A stretch of 64,000 nucleotides of DNA from Pseudomonas sp. dw_358 (GCF_018449655.1 NZ_JAAVUX010000021.1:31604-95603); one strand, 5' to 3'. Positions 1 through 9,180 are shown, counted from the first letter of the stretch. Program-made: numbers and translations. Notes: a model not told the origin generated them from the letters alone.

Positions 1-1134
1 TTCGTTGGGCTCGCGCGGGTCGATTTTCAGCCGCACGCCTTCAAGGCCCGCCGCCAGGGCCAGGGTCGCCGCCAGGTAGGGATTGACCGCACCGTCGGCG
101 TTGCGCGACTCGCAGCGCCCGCCACCCGCCGGGACCCGGACCGAGTTGGTGCGGTTGTTGGAACCATAAGAGTTGAACACTGGCGCCCAGGAGAAATTAC
201 CCCCGGCGCCCTGGCGTACCAGGCGCTTGTAGCTGTTGACGGTCGGCGCAAAGGCCGCACACAGGGCCCGACCGTGCTTGAGGATGCCGCCGATGAAGTG
301 ATAGCCGGTTTCGGTCAGGCCCAGCCCGCGCGGGTCGTCCTTGGGGTCGCATTCAAAGGCATTGGCCCCGGTTTCCAGGTCGTAGAGCGACATGTTGAAA
401 TGCGCGCCGGTGCCGGTCTTGTCGGCAAACGGCTTGGGCATCATGGTCGCCACCAGGCCCTGCTCGCTGGCGTAGTGCTTGGCCATGAAGCGGAAGAACA
501 CGAAGCGGTCGCACATGGTCAGCGCGTCGGCGTAGTTGAAGTCGAACTCGTACTGGGAGTTGCCGTCCTCGTGGTCCAGCGAGTACAGGTCCCAGCCCAG
601 CTTGTTGATGGTGCTGGAGACCTTGTCCAACCAGGCGAACTGGTTGACGAAGCCTTGCACGTCATAGCAGGGCTTGAGCAACTTGTTGTCGGCATCCGGC
701 ACGCCGAGGCTGCCATCGGCCTCGCGGCGCAGCAGGTAGATTTCGCACTCGATGCCCAGGTTCATGCCGTAGCCCATCTCGGCCGCCTGGGCCAGGACGT
801 TTTTCAGGGCCACGCGGGTACTCAAGGGATAGGGCTGGCCCTTGAAGGCGTTGTCCGCCGGCATCCAGGCAATCTTCGGTTCCCATGGCAGCTGCACGAT
901 GGCGTCCAGGTCGGGCACCGAGGTGATCTCGTCTTCGTGAGGGTCCTGACCGAGGCCATCGAGGGCGTAGCCGGTGTAGCGCTCCGAGCCCTTGGCCATC
1001 TGCTTGAGGTGGCCGATGGGCACGACTTTGCCCTTGGGCACGCCGTGGATGTCCACGTAGGCGCCAATGCAGTATTCCACGCCTTTTTCGCGCAGGGATT
1101 TTTCCAGGTCAGCAACTTCTTGGGCGCTTTTCAT
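1..1134 (-). CDS. glnT: Type III glutamine synthetase (GlnT-like), 3' end beyond window
   Basis: ATP-dependent amide ligase of the glutamine synthetase superfamily. The 378 residues in the window contain the N-terminal beta-grasp part (YVDIHGVPKGK) and most of the catalytic barrel: GIECEIYLL with metal-binding glutamates, DHEDGNSQYEFDF, GTGAHFNMSL, NSYKRLV and NNRTNSVRVP. Type III enzymes are usually about 440 residues, so about 60 C-terminal residues lie left of position 1. Members make glutamine or gamma-glutamyl amides of small amines; which applies here is not decided by sequence. The gene ends a minus-strand series after a Rieske oxygenase and an aldo/keto reductase, 45 bp after the reductase. 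That context suggests capture of ammonia or an amine released by catabolism, which is inference. Confidence 0.9.
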   Translation of the reverse strand, partial: MKSAQEVADLEKSLREKGVEYCIGAYVDIHGVPKGKVVPIGHLKQMAKGSERYTGYALDGLGQDPHEDEITSVPDLDAIVQLPWEPKIAWMPADNAFKGQPYPLSTRVALKNVLAQAAEMGYGMNLGIECEIYLLRREADGSLGVPDADNKLLKPCYDVQGFVNQFAWLDKVSSTINKLGWDLYSLDHEDGNSQYEFDFNYADALTMCDRFVFFRFMAKHYASEQGLVATMMPKPFADKTGTGAHFNMSLYDLETGANAFECDPKDDPRGLGLTETGYHFIGGILKHGRALCAAFAPTVNSYKRLVRQGAGGNFSWAPVFNSYGSNNRTNSVRVPAGGGRCESRNADGAVNPYLAATLALAAGLEGVRLKIDPREPNE

Positions 1135-1179
1135 GGCAGCTCGCTCGTGTAGATGATTAAAGGCAGACAAACGACAGCG

Positions 1180-2160
1180 TCAGGCAAATCCGACGACGGC
1201 GTGGGGCACATAAGGGGCTTCCAGTTGGCGGATCTCCTCGGCGTCGAGGCTGATCTCCAGCGCCGCCACGGCATCTTGCAAGTGCTCGACTCGGGTGGCG
1301 CCCATGACCGGCGAGGCCACCGGCTGCTTTTGCAGCAGCCAGGCCATGGCCACCTGCGCCTGGGGCGTGCCGCGCTGGGTGGCGACCCGGGTCACCGCCT
1401 CGATGACCCGACGGTCGGCGGCCTCGGTGGCGTCATACAAGGTGCGCGCGTAGGCGTCACTGCCGCTGCGCTCGCTGCCGGCGTCCACCGGCCGGGTCAG
1501 GCGCCCGCGGGCCAGTGGGCTCCAGGGGGTCACGCCAACCCCTTCCGCCAGGCACAGGCCGAGCATTTCGCGCTCTTCCTCGCGGTACAACAGGTTGAGG
1601 TGGTTCTGCATGGCAATGAAGCGGGTCCAGCCGTTGCGCTCGGCCACGTGCAGGGCCTTGCACAGCTGCCAGGCAAACATCGACGAAGCGCCCAGGTAAC
1701 GAACCTTGCCCATCTTCACCAGGTCATGCAGCGCCTCCAGGGTTTCTTCCAGTGGCGTCTCGTAGTCCCAACGGTGGATCTGGTACAGATCGATGTAATC
1801 GGTGCCCAGGCGCGTCAGGCTCTGGTCGATCTCGTGCATGATCACCTTGCGCGACAGCCCGCCGCCATTGGGGCCGGGGCGCATGGGGTTGTAGACCTTG
1901 CTGGTGATGACCACTTCGTCGCGGCGGGCGAAGTCCTTCAGAGCGCGGCCCAGTACTTCTTCACTGGCGCCTTTGGCGTAGGCATTGGCGGTGTCGAAGA
2001 AGTTGATGCCCAGCTCCAGCGCCTGACGTATGAACGGCCGGCTCTGCTCCTCGTTCAACGACCAGCTGTAACCGCTGCGCTCGGGTGGCGCGTAGGTCAT
2101 GCAGCCCAGGCACAGGCGGGACACTTGCAGGCCGGAACGGCCCAGACGCGTGTATTTCAT
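1180..2160 (-). CDS. Aldo/keto reductase
   Basis: NAD(P)H-dependent oxidoreductase of 326 residues acting on aldehydes or ketones, probably cytosolic. The aldo/keto reductase tetrad is visible: D56 and Y61 in FFDTANAYAKG, K88 in VITSKV and H129 in YQIHRWD. It has the usual opening KYTRLGRSGLQVSRLCLG. It starts 24 bp after the Rieske oxygenase stop and precedes the glutamine synthetase, so the three are probably co-transcribed. The substrate is unknown. A role in reducing a carbonyl product of the oxygenase is inferred from context only. Confidence 0.93.
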   Translation of the reverse strand: MKYTRLGRSGLQVSRLCLGCMTYAPPERSGYSWSLNEEQSRPFIRQALELGINFFDTANAYAKGASEEVLGRALKDFARRDEVVITSKVYNPMRPGPNGGGLSRKVIMHEIDQSLTRLGTDYIDLYQIHRWDYETPLEETLEALHDLVKMGKVRYLGASSMFAWQLCKALHVAERNGWTRFIAMQNHLNLLYREEEREMLGLCLAEGVGVTPWSPLARGRLTRPVDAGSERSGSDAYARTLYDATEAADRRVIEAVTRVATQRGTPQAQVAMAWLLQKQPVASPVMGATRVEHLQDAVAALEISLDAEEIRQLEAPYVPHAVVGFA

Positions 2161-2184
2161 GAGGTTTCCTCGCAGAAAAATCGG

Positions 2185-3360
2185 TCAGCCGAGCACGCGC
2201 TCGCGCAGGTAATTGGCCAGTTGCCAGACGGTGCGCTCCAGATGACTGAGGCGTCCGGGCCGGGCCAGTGTGGAGTGGGTGGCCCGCTGTTGAATCGCAT
2301 TGACCTCCAGGTCTTCGGCGGCGATGGTCTTGCCCCGGGCTTGAATGCGCTCCACGGTCTGGGCAAAGGTCGGCAGCGCGGCCGCCTTGGGGTCCACCAA
2401 TACCACCCGCTGCCAATGGGTATTTTCCGCGTCCAACGGCAACAGGCTGGTGACGCTGGCCCGGTCCGGGTCCAGGCCGATCAAGGTATTGGGGAAAATC
2501 TGCACCAGCTTGATCTGGCGCAAGTCATCGCCTTCCAGGCCATCGAACGGCACCAGACCCGGGGTAAGGATTTCACTGAGCTCGCCCTTGGCCCGCAGTG
2601 GTTGATGGCAGATGCTCCAGCCAGCACCGCCCGCTCCGATGTAGCTCAGGCGGCCCGGGAAACTGGTCTCCAGGCTTTTGCGGTGCACTGCCGGGTGGTG
2701 GTAGCACTCCATGAAAGTCTCGGCGGCGATCTTCCAGTTGAAGTCGCAGGGGTAGTCGGTGGTGAAGGCCATGGTCAGTTGCGCGACGTTGTGTTTGCGC
2801 AGCAGCGGCACCAGATCGGCCAGGCGCTCACCCATGGAACCCACCGTGGCGCTCAGGGTGATGAAAATCAGCCCCTCGACGATCTCGCTGCGGATCTGTG
2901 GCAGTTGCCATTGGCCAGGGTGGAAATCCTCGGCCTCTTCCATGCTGGGTGCGCCAAGCATCTGCCCGTCCAGGCCGTAGCTCCACTTGTGGAACGGGCA
3001 GGCAAAGCCTTTGGCGTTACCCGCGCCCTCGACAATCGGCAGCCAGCGGTGCAGGCAGACCCGCGACATGACCCGGATGCCCTCGGCGGTGCGCACCGCC
3101 AGCAGCGGTTCCTTGACGATATCGATGGAAAAATAGTCGCCCACGTTGGCCAGTTGCGCGACGTGGCCGATGCACAGCCAGTCGGCGCGGAACACCTTGT
3201 GCATTTCGATCTGGTAGAACGTGGCACTGTGGTAGGTCTCCGGCGGCAAGGTGCGGGACAGGCTGTCGGGCTTGCCGATGTCCTCGCGCAAGGCGTCGAG
3301 CAGGTGACTGACGCCGGCAACGGGCGCAGTGAGGTCTTTGAGCTGGATCAATTCGGTCAT
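2185..3360 (-). CDS. Rieske non-heme iron oxygenase, alpha subunit
   Basis: Terminal oxygenase of 391 residues. The Rieske [2Fe-2S] ligands are C102, H104, C121 and H124 (VCLHR and CPFHKWSYG). The C-terminal SRPBCC catalytic domain carries E218-x2-H221-x4-H226 in ECYHHPAVH, the usual mononuclear-iron region. Such enzymes hydroxylate rings or N-demethylate quaternary amines. The nearby amine-type genes make an N-dealkylation or heterocycle-oxidising role plausible but unproven. No dedicated ferredoxin or reductase gene is adjacent, so electrons must come from elsewhere. The gene lies 59 bp after the ABC permease. Confidence 0.92.
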   Translation of the reverse strand: MTELIQLKDLTAPVAGVSHLLDALREDIGKPDSLSRTLPPETYHSATFYQIEMHKVFRADWLCIGHVAQLANVGDYFSIDIVKEPLLAVRTAEGIRVMSRVCLHRWLPIVEGAGNAKGFACPFHKWSYGLDGQMLGAPSMEEAEDFHPGQWQLPQIRSEIVEGLIFITLSATVGSMGERLADLVPLLRKHNVAQLTMAFTTDYPCDFNWKIAAETFMECYHHPAVHRKSLETSFPGRLSYIGAGGAGWSICHQPLRAKGELSEILTPGLVPFDGLEGDDLRQIKLVQIFPNTLIGLDPDRASVTSLLPLDAENTHWQRVVLVDPKAAALPTFAQTVERIQARGKTIAAEDLEVNAIQQRATHSTLARPGRLSHLERTVWQLANYLRERVLG

Positions 3361-3419
3361 TTCGGCGGCTCCTGAAACCTGATCGTTAAGGGCTGGCGAC
3401 GGCTGGGCTCTGCTCGGCG

Positions 3420-4358
3420 TCAGCCGGGGCTACGGCGGCTTTTGTTGAAGTGACGCTCGATACGCCGCTGCAACAGGCTCAACACACTGGTGGCCAGCAG
3501 GTACCAGACACAGGCGACCATCAGCAGCGGTATGGTCTCGTAGGTGCGCGAGTAGATGGTCTGGGCGGAATAGAGCAGATCGGACAAGGAAATCACGCTC
3601 ACCAGCGATGTCATCTTGAGCATGCCGATGGTCTCGTTGCCGGTGGGCGGGATGATGAACGGCATGGCCTGGGGCAAGACGATGCGCGCGGTCACCTTGC
3701 GGTCGCGCATGCCCAGGGCCCGCGCCGCTTCCTGCTGACCGTCGTCCACCGAAGCGATACCGGCGCGAACGATCTCGGCCATGTACGCCGCCTCGTTCAG
3801 ACCCAGGCCGAGAATGGCCGCTACGTAGGGGGTGATCAGGTCGTTGGTGGACGCCTGGAGCAGGGTCGGACCAAACGGGATGCTCAGGCTGATCTGCGGG
3901 AACAGGATCGCCAGGTTGTACCAGAAGATCAGCTGCACCAGCACCGGCGTGCCACGGAAGAACCAGATGAAGCTGGTGGCGGCGCCCTTGATCAACGGGT
4001 TGCGCGACAGGCGCATCACCGCCAGCACGATGCCCAGCACCACGCCCAGCACCATGGTGACCACGGTCAGCCACACGGTCATCCAGACGCCGCTGAGGAT
4101 GGTGGAATCGAACAGATAGTGACCGACTGTGGCCCAACCAAAATTTTCGTTGGTGACCACCAGTCGCAGGAACAGCAGGCCCAGCACCACCAGCACCGCC
4201 GCCACGGCCCAGCGGCCGGGATGACGTTGCGGCACTACCACCAGATTGTCGTCGGGATAGCGCTCGTCCCAGCTCAAGGCACCCGCGGCGGGCATCGGCT
4301 CCGGCGCGCCACCCGTGGCGGGCGTAGGTGAACGTTCAGCGGATTGCAAAAGAGTCAT
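3420..4358 (-). CDS. Amino-acid-type ABC transporter permease (HisM/GltK family)
   Basis: Inner-membrane permease of a polar amino acid or opine uptake system. The EAA motif (EAAYMAEIVRAG, then QQEAARALGM) contacts the ATPase. Several hydrophobic segments are visible (for example VAAVLVVLGLLFLRLVV and VWMTVWLTVVTMVLGVVL). The start is set at MTLLQSAERS, giving 312 residues; an ATG 28 codons upstream would add a non-hydrophobic, poorly conserved-looking leader. The ATPase lies upstream across a 154-bp gap that holds a palindromic operator, so the permease may have its own promoter. The binding protein at 8015-8938 is the likely partner. Confidence 0.92.
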   Translation of the reverse strand: MTLLQSAERSPTPATGGAPEPMPAAGALSWDERYPDDNLVVVPQRHPGRWAVAAVLVVLGLLFLRLVVTNENFGWATVGHYLFDSTILSGVWMTVWLTVVTMVLGVVLGIVLAVMRLSRNPLIKGAATSFIWFFRGTPVLVQLIFWYNLAILFPQISLSIPFGPTLLQASTNDLITPYVAAILGLGLNEAAYMAEIVRAGIASVDDGQQEAARALGMRDRKVTARIVLPQAMPFIIPPTGNETIGMLKMTSLVSVISLSDLLYSAQTIYSRTYETIPLLMVACVWYLLATSVLSLLQRRIERHFNKSRRSPG

Positions 4359-4456
4359 GGCCAGTTCTCGGCGCTCGTGAAGCGCTCTTGCGGGAAAACA
4401 TGAAACGACGATTTGAACATGCGCCGAGGGCCATGCCTGCACCCTCGATATCAGTC

Positions 4457-4472
4457 TTAATCAACCGATTAA
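4457..4472. promoter_or_regulatory. Palindromic operator copy 1 (TTAATC-N4-GATTAA)
   Basis: A perfect 6-bp inverted repeat around AACC, about 99 bp upstream of the permease start and inside the ATPase-permease gap. The same arrangement occurs at 9050-9065 and 9181-9196, upstream of the binding protein and the DUF3830 pair. The binding protein is unknown; the TetR gene at 10364 is one candidate. Confidence 0.6.
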
Positions 4473-4512
4473 TTAACGCAAGAAATAAATCATCCGGGAC
4501 GGACAGCTTCAT

Positions 4513-5304
4513 TCAAATCACCTTGGACAGGAATTCGCGAGTGCGCGGATGCCGCGGCTGCTCGAACAACTGCGCGGGGCTGGTGCACTCGACAATCGCG
4601 CCCTGGTCCATGAACGCGACCTTGCTCGCCACCTCGCGAGCGAAGTGCATTTCGTGGGTAACGATCAGCATGGTCATGCCCTCGCTGGCGAGGTCGCGCA
4701 TCACGTCCAGCACTTCGCCTACCAGTTCCGGGTCAAGGGCACTGGTGGGTTCGTCGAAGAGCATCAGCCGAGGTTTCATGGCCAGCGCCCGGGCAATCGC
4801 CACGCGCTGTTGCTGACCGCCGGAGAGCTGGCTGGGGTAGGCCTCCAGGCGATGGCCCAGGCCCACTCGCACCAGCAGTTCGCGGGCCCGCTCAAAGGCC
4901 ATCTCGCGACTCTCGCCCTTGACCTGCATGGGCGCCTCGGCCACGTTCTGCAGCGCCGTCATGTGGCCGAACAGATTGAAGCGCTGAAAGACCATGCCGA
5001 TGCGCGCCCGCCGCGCCGACACCTCGGCATCCTTGAGCTCGTGCAGGCGATTGCCGACTCGGCGATAACCGACCATCTCGCCATCGACGTACAAGGCGCC
5101 GCCGTCGATCTTTTCCAAGTGGTTGACGCAACGCAGAAACGTCGACTTGCCCGAGCCCGACGGCCCGATCAGGCAGGCCACTTCGCCCTGCTCCACCGTC
5201 ATGTCGACGCCGCGCAGGACTTCCTGACCCTTGAAGCTTTTGAGCACCTGGCGCGCCGTGATGGCGGGCACATCCAAAGCGGGTGCGGTGAAATGTTCGT
5301 TCAT
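4513..5304 (-). CDS. Amino-acid-type ABC transporter ATP-binding protein (GlnQ/HisP family)
   Basis: Cytoplasmic ATPase of 263 residues that energises uptake through the adjacent permease. Walker A is GPSGSGKST, the signature is LSGGQQQRVAIARAL, and Walker B is LMLFDEPTSALD with a following switch histidine (IVTHEM). The start is placed at MNEHFTAPALD, which has a GGGAG ribosome site about 10 bases upstream; a much longer open frame exists but its leader is low-complexity Arg/Pro-rich shadow sequence. It is probably the first gene of the minus-strand transport and catabolism unit and is divergent from the SDR at 5415. Confidence 0.95.
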   Translation of the reverse strand: MNEHFTAPALDVPAITARQVLKSFKGQEVLRGVDMTVEQGEVACLIGPSGSGKSTFLRCVNHLEKIDGGALYVDGEMVGYRRVGNRLHELKDAEVSARRARIGMVFQRFNLFGHMTALQNVAEAPMQVKGESREMAFERARELLVRVGLGHRLEAYPSQLSGGQQQRVAIARALAMKPRLMLFDEPTSALDPELVGEVLDVMRDLASEGMTMLIVTHEMHFAREVASKVAFMDQGAIVECTSPAQLFEQPRHPRTREFLSKVI

Positions 5305-5414
5305 GGCGCATGTCTCCCGTAGCGTGGATCGTCTGCCAGCACACAATGTAACTGGCGTCGAATTTGCAGATGTCCGGTCATGGTCGAATGTCTCGGCCCT
5401 GACGGGAAGCCTCG

Positions 5415-6209
5415 ATGAGCTCTGATACTGCGTTACCCGAATCCCTTCGCTTGAACGGTTGCGTCGCGCTGGTGACCGGTGGTGCCAAAGGCATCGGCCG
5501 GGCCATTTCCTTGCAGTTGGCCCGTGACGGGGCCGATGTCGCGATTGTCGTGCGCAGCGACCGCACGGCCGCGCTGGCCACCGCAGCAGAAGTCCATGCA
5601 CTGGGCCGAAAGGCTCAGGTGTTTCTCGTCGACCTCACCGATCACGCGGCGGTGCAGGATCTGGTGGCTCAGGTCGAACAGGCCCTGGGGCCGGTGGGCC
5701 TGCTGGTCAACAATGCGGGCCTGGGTGCCCCTGGCCCGCTGTTGAGCCTGAGCGAACAGGATTTCGATGCCGTAGTGGCTGGCAACCTGAAATCCTGCTT
5801 TCTGCTGAGCGTCTGCGTGGCCCGTGGCATGGCTGCACGCAATATGGGTGCCATTGTCAACATTGCCGGCGCCTCGGCCCATCGTTCCTACCCTGGCGCT
5901 GGCGCCTACGGACCGAGCAAGGCGGCGGTGGTCAGCCTGACGGTGCAGATGTCGCTGGAGTGGGCGGCGCTGGGCATCCGTGTCAACGGGGTCAGCCCGG
6001 GGCCCATCCGTGAAGCGGGCAGCGGCTGGGAGGCCCGGGAGCCGGCCCTCGCCGAAGAAGTCTCGCGCCTGCCCCTCAAGCGCGCCGGGCAGCCGGAAGA
6101 AGTGGCCAAGGCGGTGGCTTTTCTGGGCAGCAGCGATGCAGCGTATATCACCGGTCAGATGATGATTGTCGATGGAGGTGGGGTTAACACCTGGTACCTG
6201 GCCGGGTGA
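5415..6209 (+). CDS. Short-chain dehydrogenase/reductase (SDR)
   Basis: Classical SDR of 264 residues that interconverts an alcohol and a ketone with NAD(P). The cofactor motif TGGAKGIG is at residues 21-28. NNAGLG, the active-site serine region (IAGASAH) and YGPSK are present. The C-terminus DAAYITGQMMIVDGGG matches the FabG-like end. It is transcribed divergently from the ABC ATPase with about 110 bp between starts. Substrate is unknown; location suggests a step in the same catabolic route. Confidence 0.93.
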   Translation: MSSDTALPESLRLNGCVALVTGGAKGIGRAISLQLARDGADVAIVVRSDRTAALATAAEVHALGRKAQVFLVDLTDHAAVQDLVAQVEQALGPVGLLVNNAGLGAPGPLLSLSEQDFDAVVAGNLKSCFLLSVCVARGMAARNMGAIVNIAGASAHRSYPGAGAYGPSKAAVVSLTVQMSLEWAALGIRVNGVSPGPIREAGSGWEAREPALAEEVSRLPLKRAGQPEEVAKAVAFLGSSDAAYITGQMMIVDGGGVNTWYLAG

Positions 6210-6304
6210 CGGGTGCGGGAAGAAGGCTTGCCTGCAATGGCACCACCGCGCAATGGCGTCGGCCCGCGTCGTCAGCATCGCGGGCAAGCCCTGCTCCCAC
6301 AAGG
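6210..6304. repeat. Degenerate REPIN (two inverted REP sequences)
   Basis: The right REP reads GCATCGCGGGCAAGCC with a following CTGCTCCCAC (about 6274-6304). A degraded inverted partner, with GGCTTGCCTGC, lies near 6225. It sits between two convergent genes (SDR and flavoprotein), a common REPIN position in Pseudomonas. Confidence 0.7.
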
Positions 6305-6333
6305 GCGACCCGCGGTGGCATGAAGACCCACAT

Positions 6334-8013
6334 TCAACCCACCATATCCCGCGCACAGATGTACCCCCATGTCATGTTCGGCCCCAGGGTCGTGCCCGCC
6401 CCCACTGCCCGTGTGCCGATCGGGTTGGCCATGGCCACCCCGGCGCAATACAACCCGTGCATCACGCTGCCGTCGGGCCGTAGCACTCGCCCGCGCTCAT
6501 CGGTGCGCGGCCCGCCCTTGGTGGCCAGAAACGTGCGGTTGAACGGCAATGCGATGAACGGCCCGTGCTCGATGGCCTGCAACCCGGCGTGGATGCGCCG
6601 GTCTGTTTCGGCCAAACCATGGGCCGCCCCGGCGCGGGCGAAATCTTCGTCCACGCCGCTGCGGCAAAAGCCGTTGAAGCGCTGCACCGTGGCCTGCAGG
6701 GCGGCCGCCGGCACGCCGATCTTCTGCGCCAGCTGTTCCACGTTGCGGGCACGCACCAGCCAGCGCCGATCGAAGCGATGGAACCAGCGCAGCAAGGGTG
6801 CCCGCGTCAGCAGACGGCTGTCGGCAATCACCCAGGCCGGCAAGTGCAGCGGCGCTCCGCTGGCATCACGCTCATCGAGCGCCTCGCCAAGGTTGAAAGT
6901 GAACTCGTTGACGAAACGCTGCCCATGGCGGTTGACGATGATCGCGTTGGGCTCGTAGTGGAAAAACACCGCCAGACAATGGGCCTGGCCTTCGTAGCGC
7001 CACGGCATGGCCGGGTTGATGTTGGCCTGGTCCATGTGGGCCAACTGCGCTCCGGCCGCCTGGGCCATGCGGTGGGCATCGCCCTCGTTGCTGCGGGGGC
7101 TGGCAATGAAATCCACCGGCCCCGGGAAGTGCTCGGCCAGACGCGCTGCATCCCATTCAAAACCGCCACTGGCCAACAGCACACCGCGCCGGGCGACGAC
7201 CTTCAGATTGTCCTCGCCCTGCCGGGCCCAGAGCCCGCTCACCCGGCCCTGCTCATCGACAATCAGGTGGGTGGCGCGGGTGCGCCGCTCGAAGCGGCAG
7301 CCGTGGCGGCGACAACCGGCCAACAGGCCGGCGATCAGCGCTGCGCCCTTGCTGCGGGTGCCGGCCAGCCAGCGCCACAATAGCCGTGGCGCCAGACGCA
7401 CAGCCACCGCCAAGGGATGGTGATAGACATCCAGGCCTATGATCTCGTGGTAGCTGTAGTACTGCGGCAACGGCGACGGTCGCAGCCAGCGCGCCAGGCC
7501 GCCGATACCCGCACGGCCCAACTGCCAGCGGCTCAGGGAACGCGGCCCGAGCATGCGCCCGCCAGCCTTGGCGCCGGGATGTTCGGGCAACGGGTCCGGT
7601 TCGTCGGTCAATTCGAAACGAACCGGTGAATGCTGTTCCAGCAGCTGGATCATCGGCCCGGCGGCTTCGCTGAAGCGGCGCCACAGGGCGTCTTCGCTGG
7701 CCTGCCAGCCGGCTGGTGCACTGGCCCGCAGATAGGCCAACGCTTCGGCACTGCTGTCACTGATACCGGCGGCCCGGGCGTGGTGGTTGGCCGGCGCCCA
7801 GGTCGCACCGCCGGACATGGCGCTGGTGCCGCCTAACCATTGCGTCTTTTCGATGACCAGCACCTTCAGCCCCCCCACGGCCGCCGTCAGCGCTGCACTC
7901 AGGGCAGCGGAGCCGGAACCGACCACCACCACGTCACAGTGCAACTCGCGGTCGGGGACCAGGGGTGCGGGCAAGGGGCTGGTAGGCGGGTTGTCCGCCA
8001 GCCAGGTGGGCAT
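6334..8013 (-). CDS. FAD-dependent oxidoreductase (fumarate reductase / ketosteroid dehydrogenase-like)
   Basis: Flavoprotein of 559 residues. The N-terminal dinucleotide fold is DVVVVGSGSAALSAALTAA followed by an acidic strand end (VLVIEK). The C-terminus has YCAGVAMANPIGTRAVGAG, typical of the FAD_binding_2 family (flavocytochrome fumarate reductase and 3-ketosteroid dehydrogenase). Members insert or remove a C=C bond next to a carbonyl or carboxylate. Its start lies one base after the stop of the upstream binding-protein gene, which implies translational coupling and a substrate related to the imported solute. No secretion signal is seen, so it is probably cytosolic. Confidence 0.9.
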   Translation of the reverse strand: MPTWLADNPPTSPLPAPLVPDRELHCDVVVVGSGSAALSAALTAAVGGLKVLVIEKTQWLGGTSAMSGGATWAPANHHARAAGISDSSAEALAYLRASAPAGWQASEDALWRRFSEAAGPMIQLLEQHSPVRFELTDEPDPLPEHPGAKAGGRMLGPRSLSRWQLGRAGIGGLARWLRPSPLPQYYSYHEIIGLDVYHHPLAVAVRLAPRLLWRWLAGTRSKGAALIAGLLAGCRRHGCRFERRTRATHLIVDEQGRVSGLWARQGEDNLKVVARRGVLLASGGFEWDAARLAEHFPGPVDFIASPRSNEGDAHRMAQAAGAQLAHMDQANINPAMPWRYEGQAHCLAVFFHYEPNAIIVNRHGQRFVNEFTFNLGEALDERDASGAPLHLPAWVIADSRLLTRAPLLRWFHRFDRRWLVRARNVEQLAQKIGVPAAALQATVQRFNGFCRSGVDEDFARAGAAHGLAETDRRIHAGLQAIEHGPFIALPFNRTFLATKGGPRTDERGRVLRPDGSVMHGLYCAGVAMANPIGTRAVGAGTTLGPNMTWGYICARDMVG

Positions 8014-8014
8014 A

Positions 8015-8938
8015 TCAGGGCTTGGGGTTCTGGATCGGGTCGGTGGCAGTCATGTTGATGCCGGGGTTGGGCAACTTCAGCGGCGCCAGGTCCCATTTGT
8101 CCATGATGCGGTCGTAGTTGCCGCTGGCCTGCACCGCCTTGAGCGCCGCCAGCATGGCATTGGCCATGGCCGGATCATCCTTCTTGACCACGATCCCCAG
8201 ATAGAACTTGGGCATCAGGCTGGACGTGACCACGCGGATCGGCTTGGGCGCGGCTTTTTCCATGTCCTTGGCGGCAGCCGCGTCGTTGACCACAAAATCC
8301 ACACGCCCGGAGTACAGCGCCAGCAGCACGGCGTCCGCCGAAGGGTACTGGGACAGCTGGATAGGCGGCTTGCCGGCATTCACGCAGTGCGGCGAGTACA
8401 GGTCGGTGATGGTTCCGGCGAAATCGGTGCCCGATTGCACGGCGCCGTGCAGGCCGCACATGGACAGCGGGTCCTCGGTCACCTTGGTGTTGCTCTTGAG
8501 GGTGTAGAAGGCATTGGTGGCGTAGGAGAAGTCCACGAAAGTGACCTGCTTCTCGCGCTCCACGGAGTCGGAGATGCACTCCATGGCCAGGTCATAGCGA
8601 CCGCTCTGCACACCTGGAATCAGGCCATCGAAGGCGATGGACACGGGTTTGATCTTGACCCCGAGCTTCTGCCCCATGGCGTCCCACAGATCCGGCTCGT
8701 AGCCCACCATGGTCTTGTTGTCGGCAGCGAACGACTCGCACGGCGGATAGTGCGCGTCGGTCACCAGGTTGATCACGCCGGCCTTGCGCACCGCTTCGGG
8801 AAGCATGGCGTGCAGAGTCGGGTCCATGGTTTCGGTGGGGATCTTGATCTCACTGGCGGCATGGGCCGCACCGATCACGCAGCACAGCGACAGCACGGGC
8901 AAGCTCAGGCCAAGCACAACGGGTGTTGCTTTCATCAA
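8015..8938 (-). CDS. ABC transporter periplasmic amino-acid-type binding protein
   Basis: Secreted solute receptor of 307 residues. The signal peptide (MMKATPVVLGLSLPVL, then CCVIGAAHA) is cut after AHA, leaving ASEIKIP. The mature part shows SBP_bac_3 features: GVINLVTDAHYPP near the start, MVGYEPDLWDAMGQKL, IAFDGLIPGVQSGRYDLAM and VDFVVNDAAAAKD. It should feed the permease and ATPase at 3420-5304, although it is a separate transcription unit. The flavoprotein follows with one base between the genes. Operator copy 2 lies 112 bp upstream. Confidence 0.95.
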   Translation of the reverse strand: MMKATPVVLGLSLPVLSLCCVIGAAHAASEIKIPTETMDPTLHAMLPEAVRKAGVINLVTDAHYPPCESFAADNKTMVGYEPDLWDAMGQKLGVKIKPVSIAFDGLIPGVQSGRYDLAMECISDSVEREKQVTFVDFSYATNAFYTLKSNTKVTEDPLSMCGLHGAVQSGTDFAGTITDLYSPHCVNAGKPPIQLSQYPSADAVLLALYSGRVDFVVNDAAAAKDMEKAAPKPIRVVTSSLMPKFYLGIVVKKDDPAMANAMLAALKAVQASGNYDRIMDKWDLAPLKLPNPGINMTATDPIQNPKP

Positions 8939-9049
8939 GGTCTACCTCGGGATCGTTGCGCACGTCTGGTGCGCGCAGCCAAGCCAGTCAATGCACCCAT
9001 GAAAACCGGTGTTGCAGATACACCGGAGCAACAAGCATGCCATCGTTTT

Positions 9050-9065
9050 TTAATCGTCCGGTTAA
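9050..9065. promoter_or_regulatory. Palindromic operator copy 2 (TTAATC-N4-GGTTAA)
   Basis: Same spacing and half-sites as 4457-4472, with one mismatch in the right arm. It lies 112 bp upstream of the binding-protein start. Confidence 0.55.
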
Positions 9066-9090
9066 TTTACAGCCCATTGATCGACTTGAT

Positions 9091-9104
9091 TTTTAGCGCT
9101 AAAA
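9091..9104. promoter_or_regulatory. 14-bp perfect palindrome TTTTAGCGCTAAAA
   Basis: Even-length palindrome with a central CG, the general form of LacI/GalR-family operators. It lies between operator copies 2 and 3. No LacI-family gene was found in the window, so a regulator would be encoded elsewhere, or the match is fortuitous. Confidence 0.4.
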
Positions 9105-9180
9105 CCCCCGTATTCAGGGGATCGTATCCGCGCACCAAGCCAGCGCACAGCAGCCCTTCCGCACACCAAATTCGTGCAAG

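Noticed and set aside
1153..3375. Plus-strand open frame of 740 codons
   Set aside because: Antisense to the aldo/keto reductase and Rieske genes, which have full catalytic motifs; the translation is His/Gly/Gln-rich shadow sequence.
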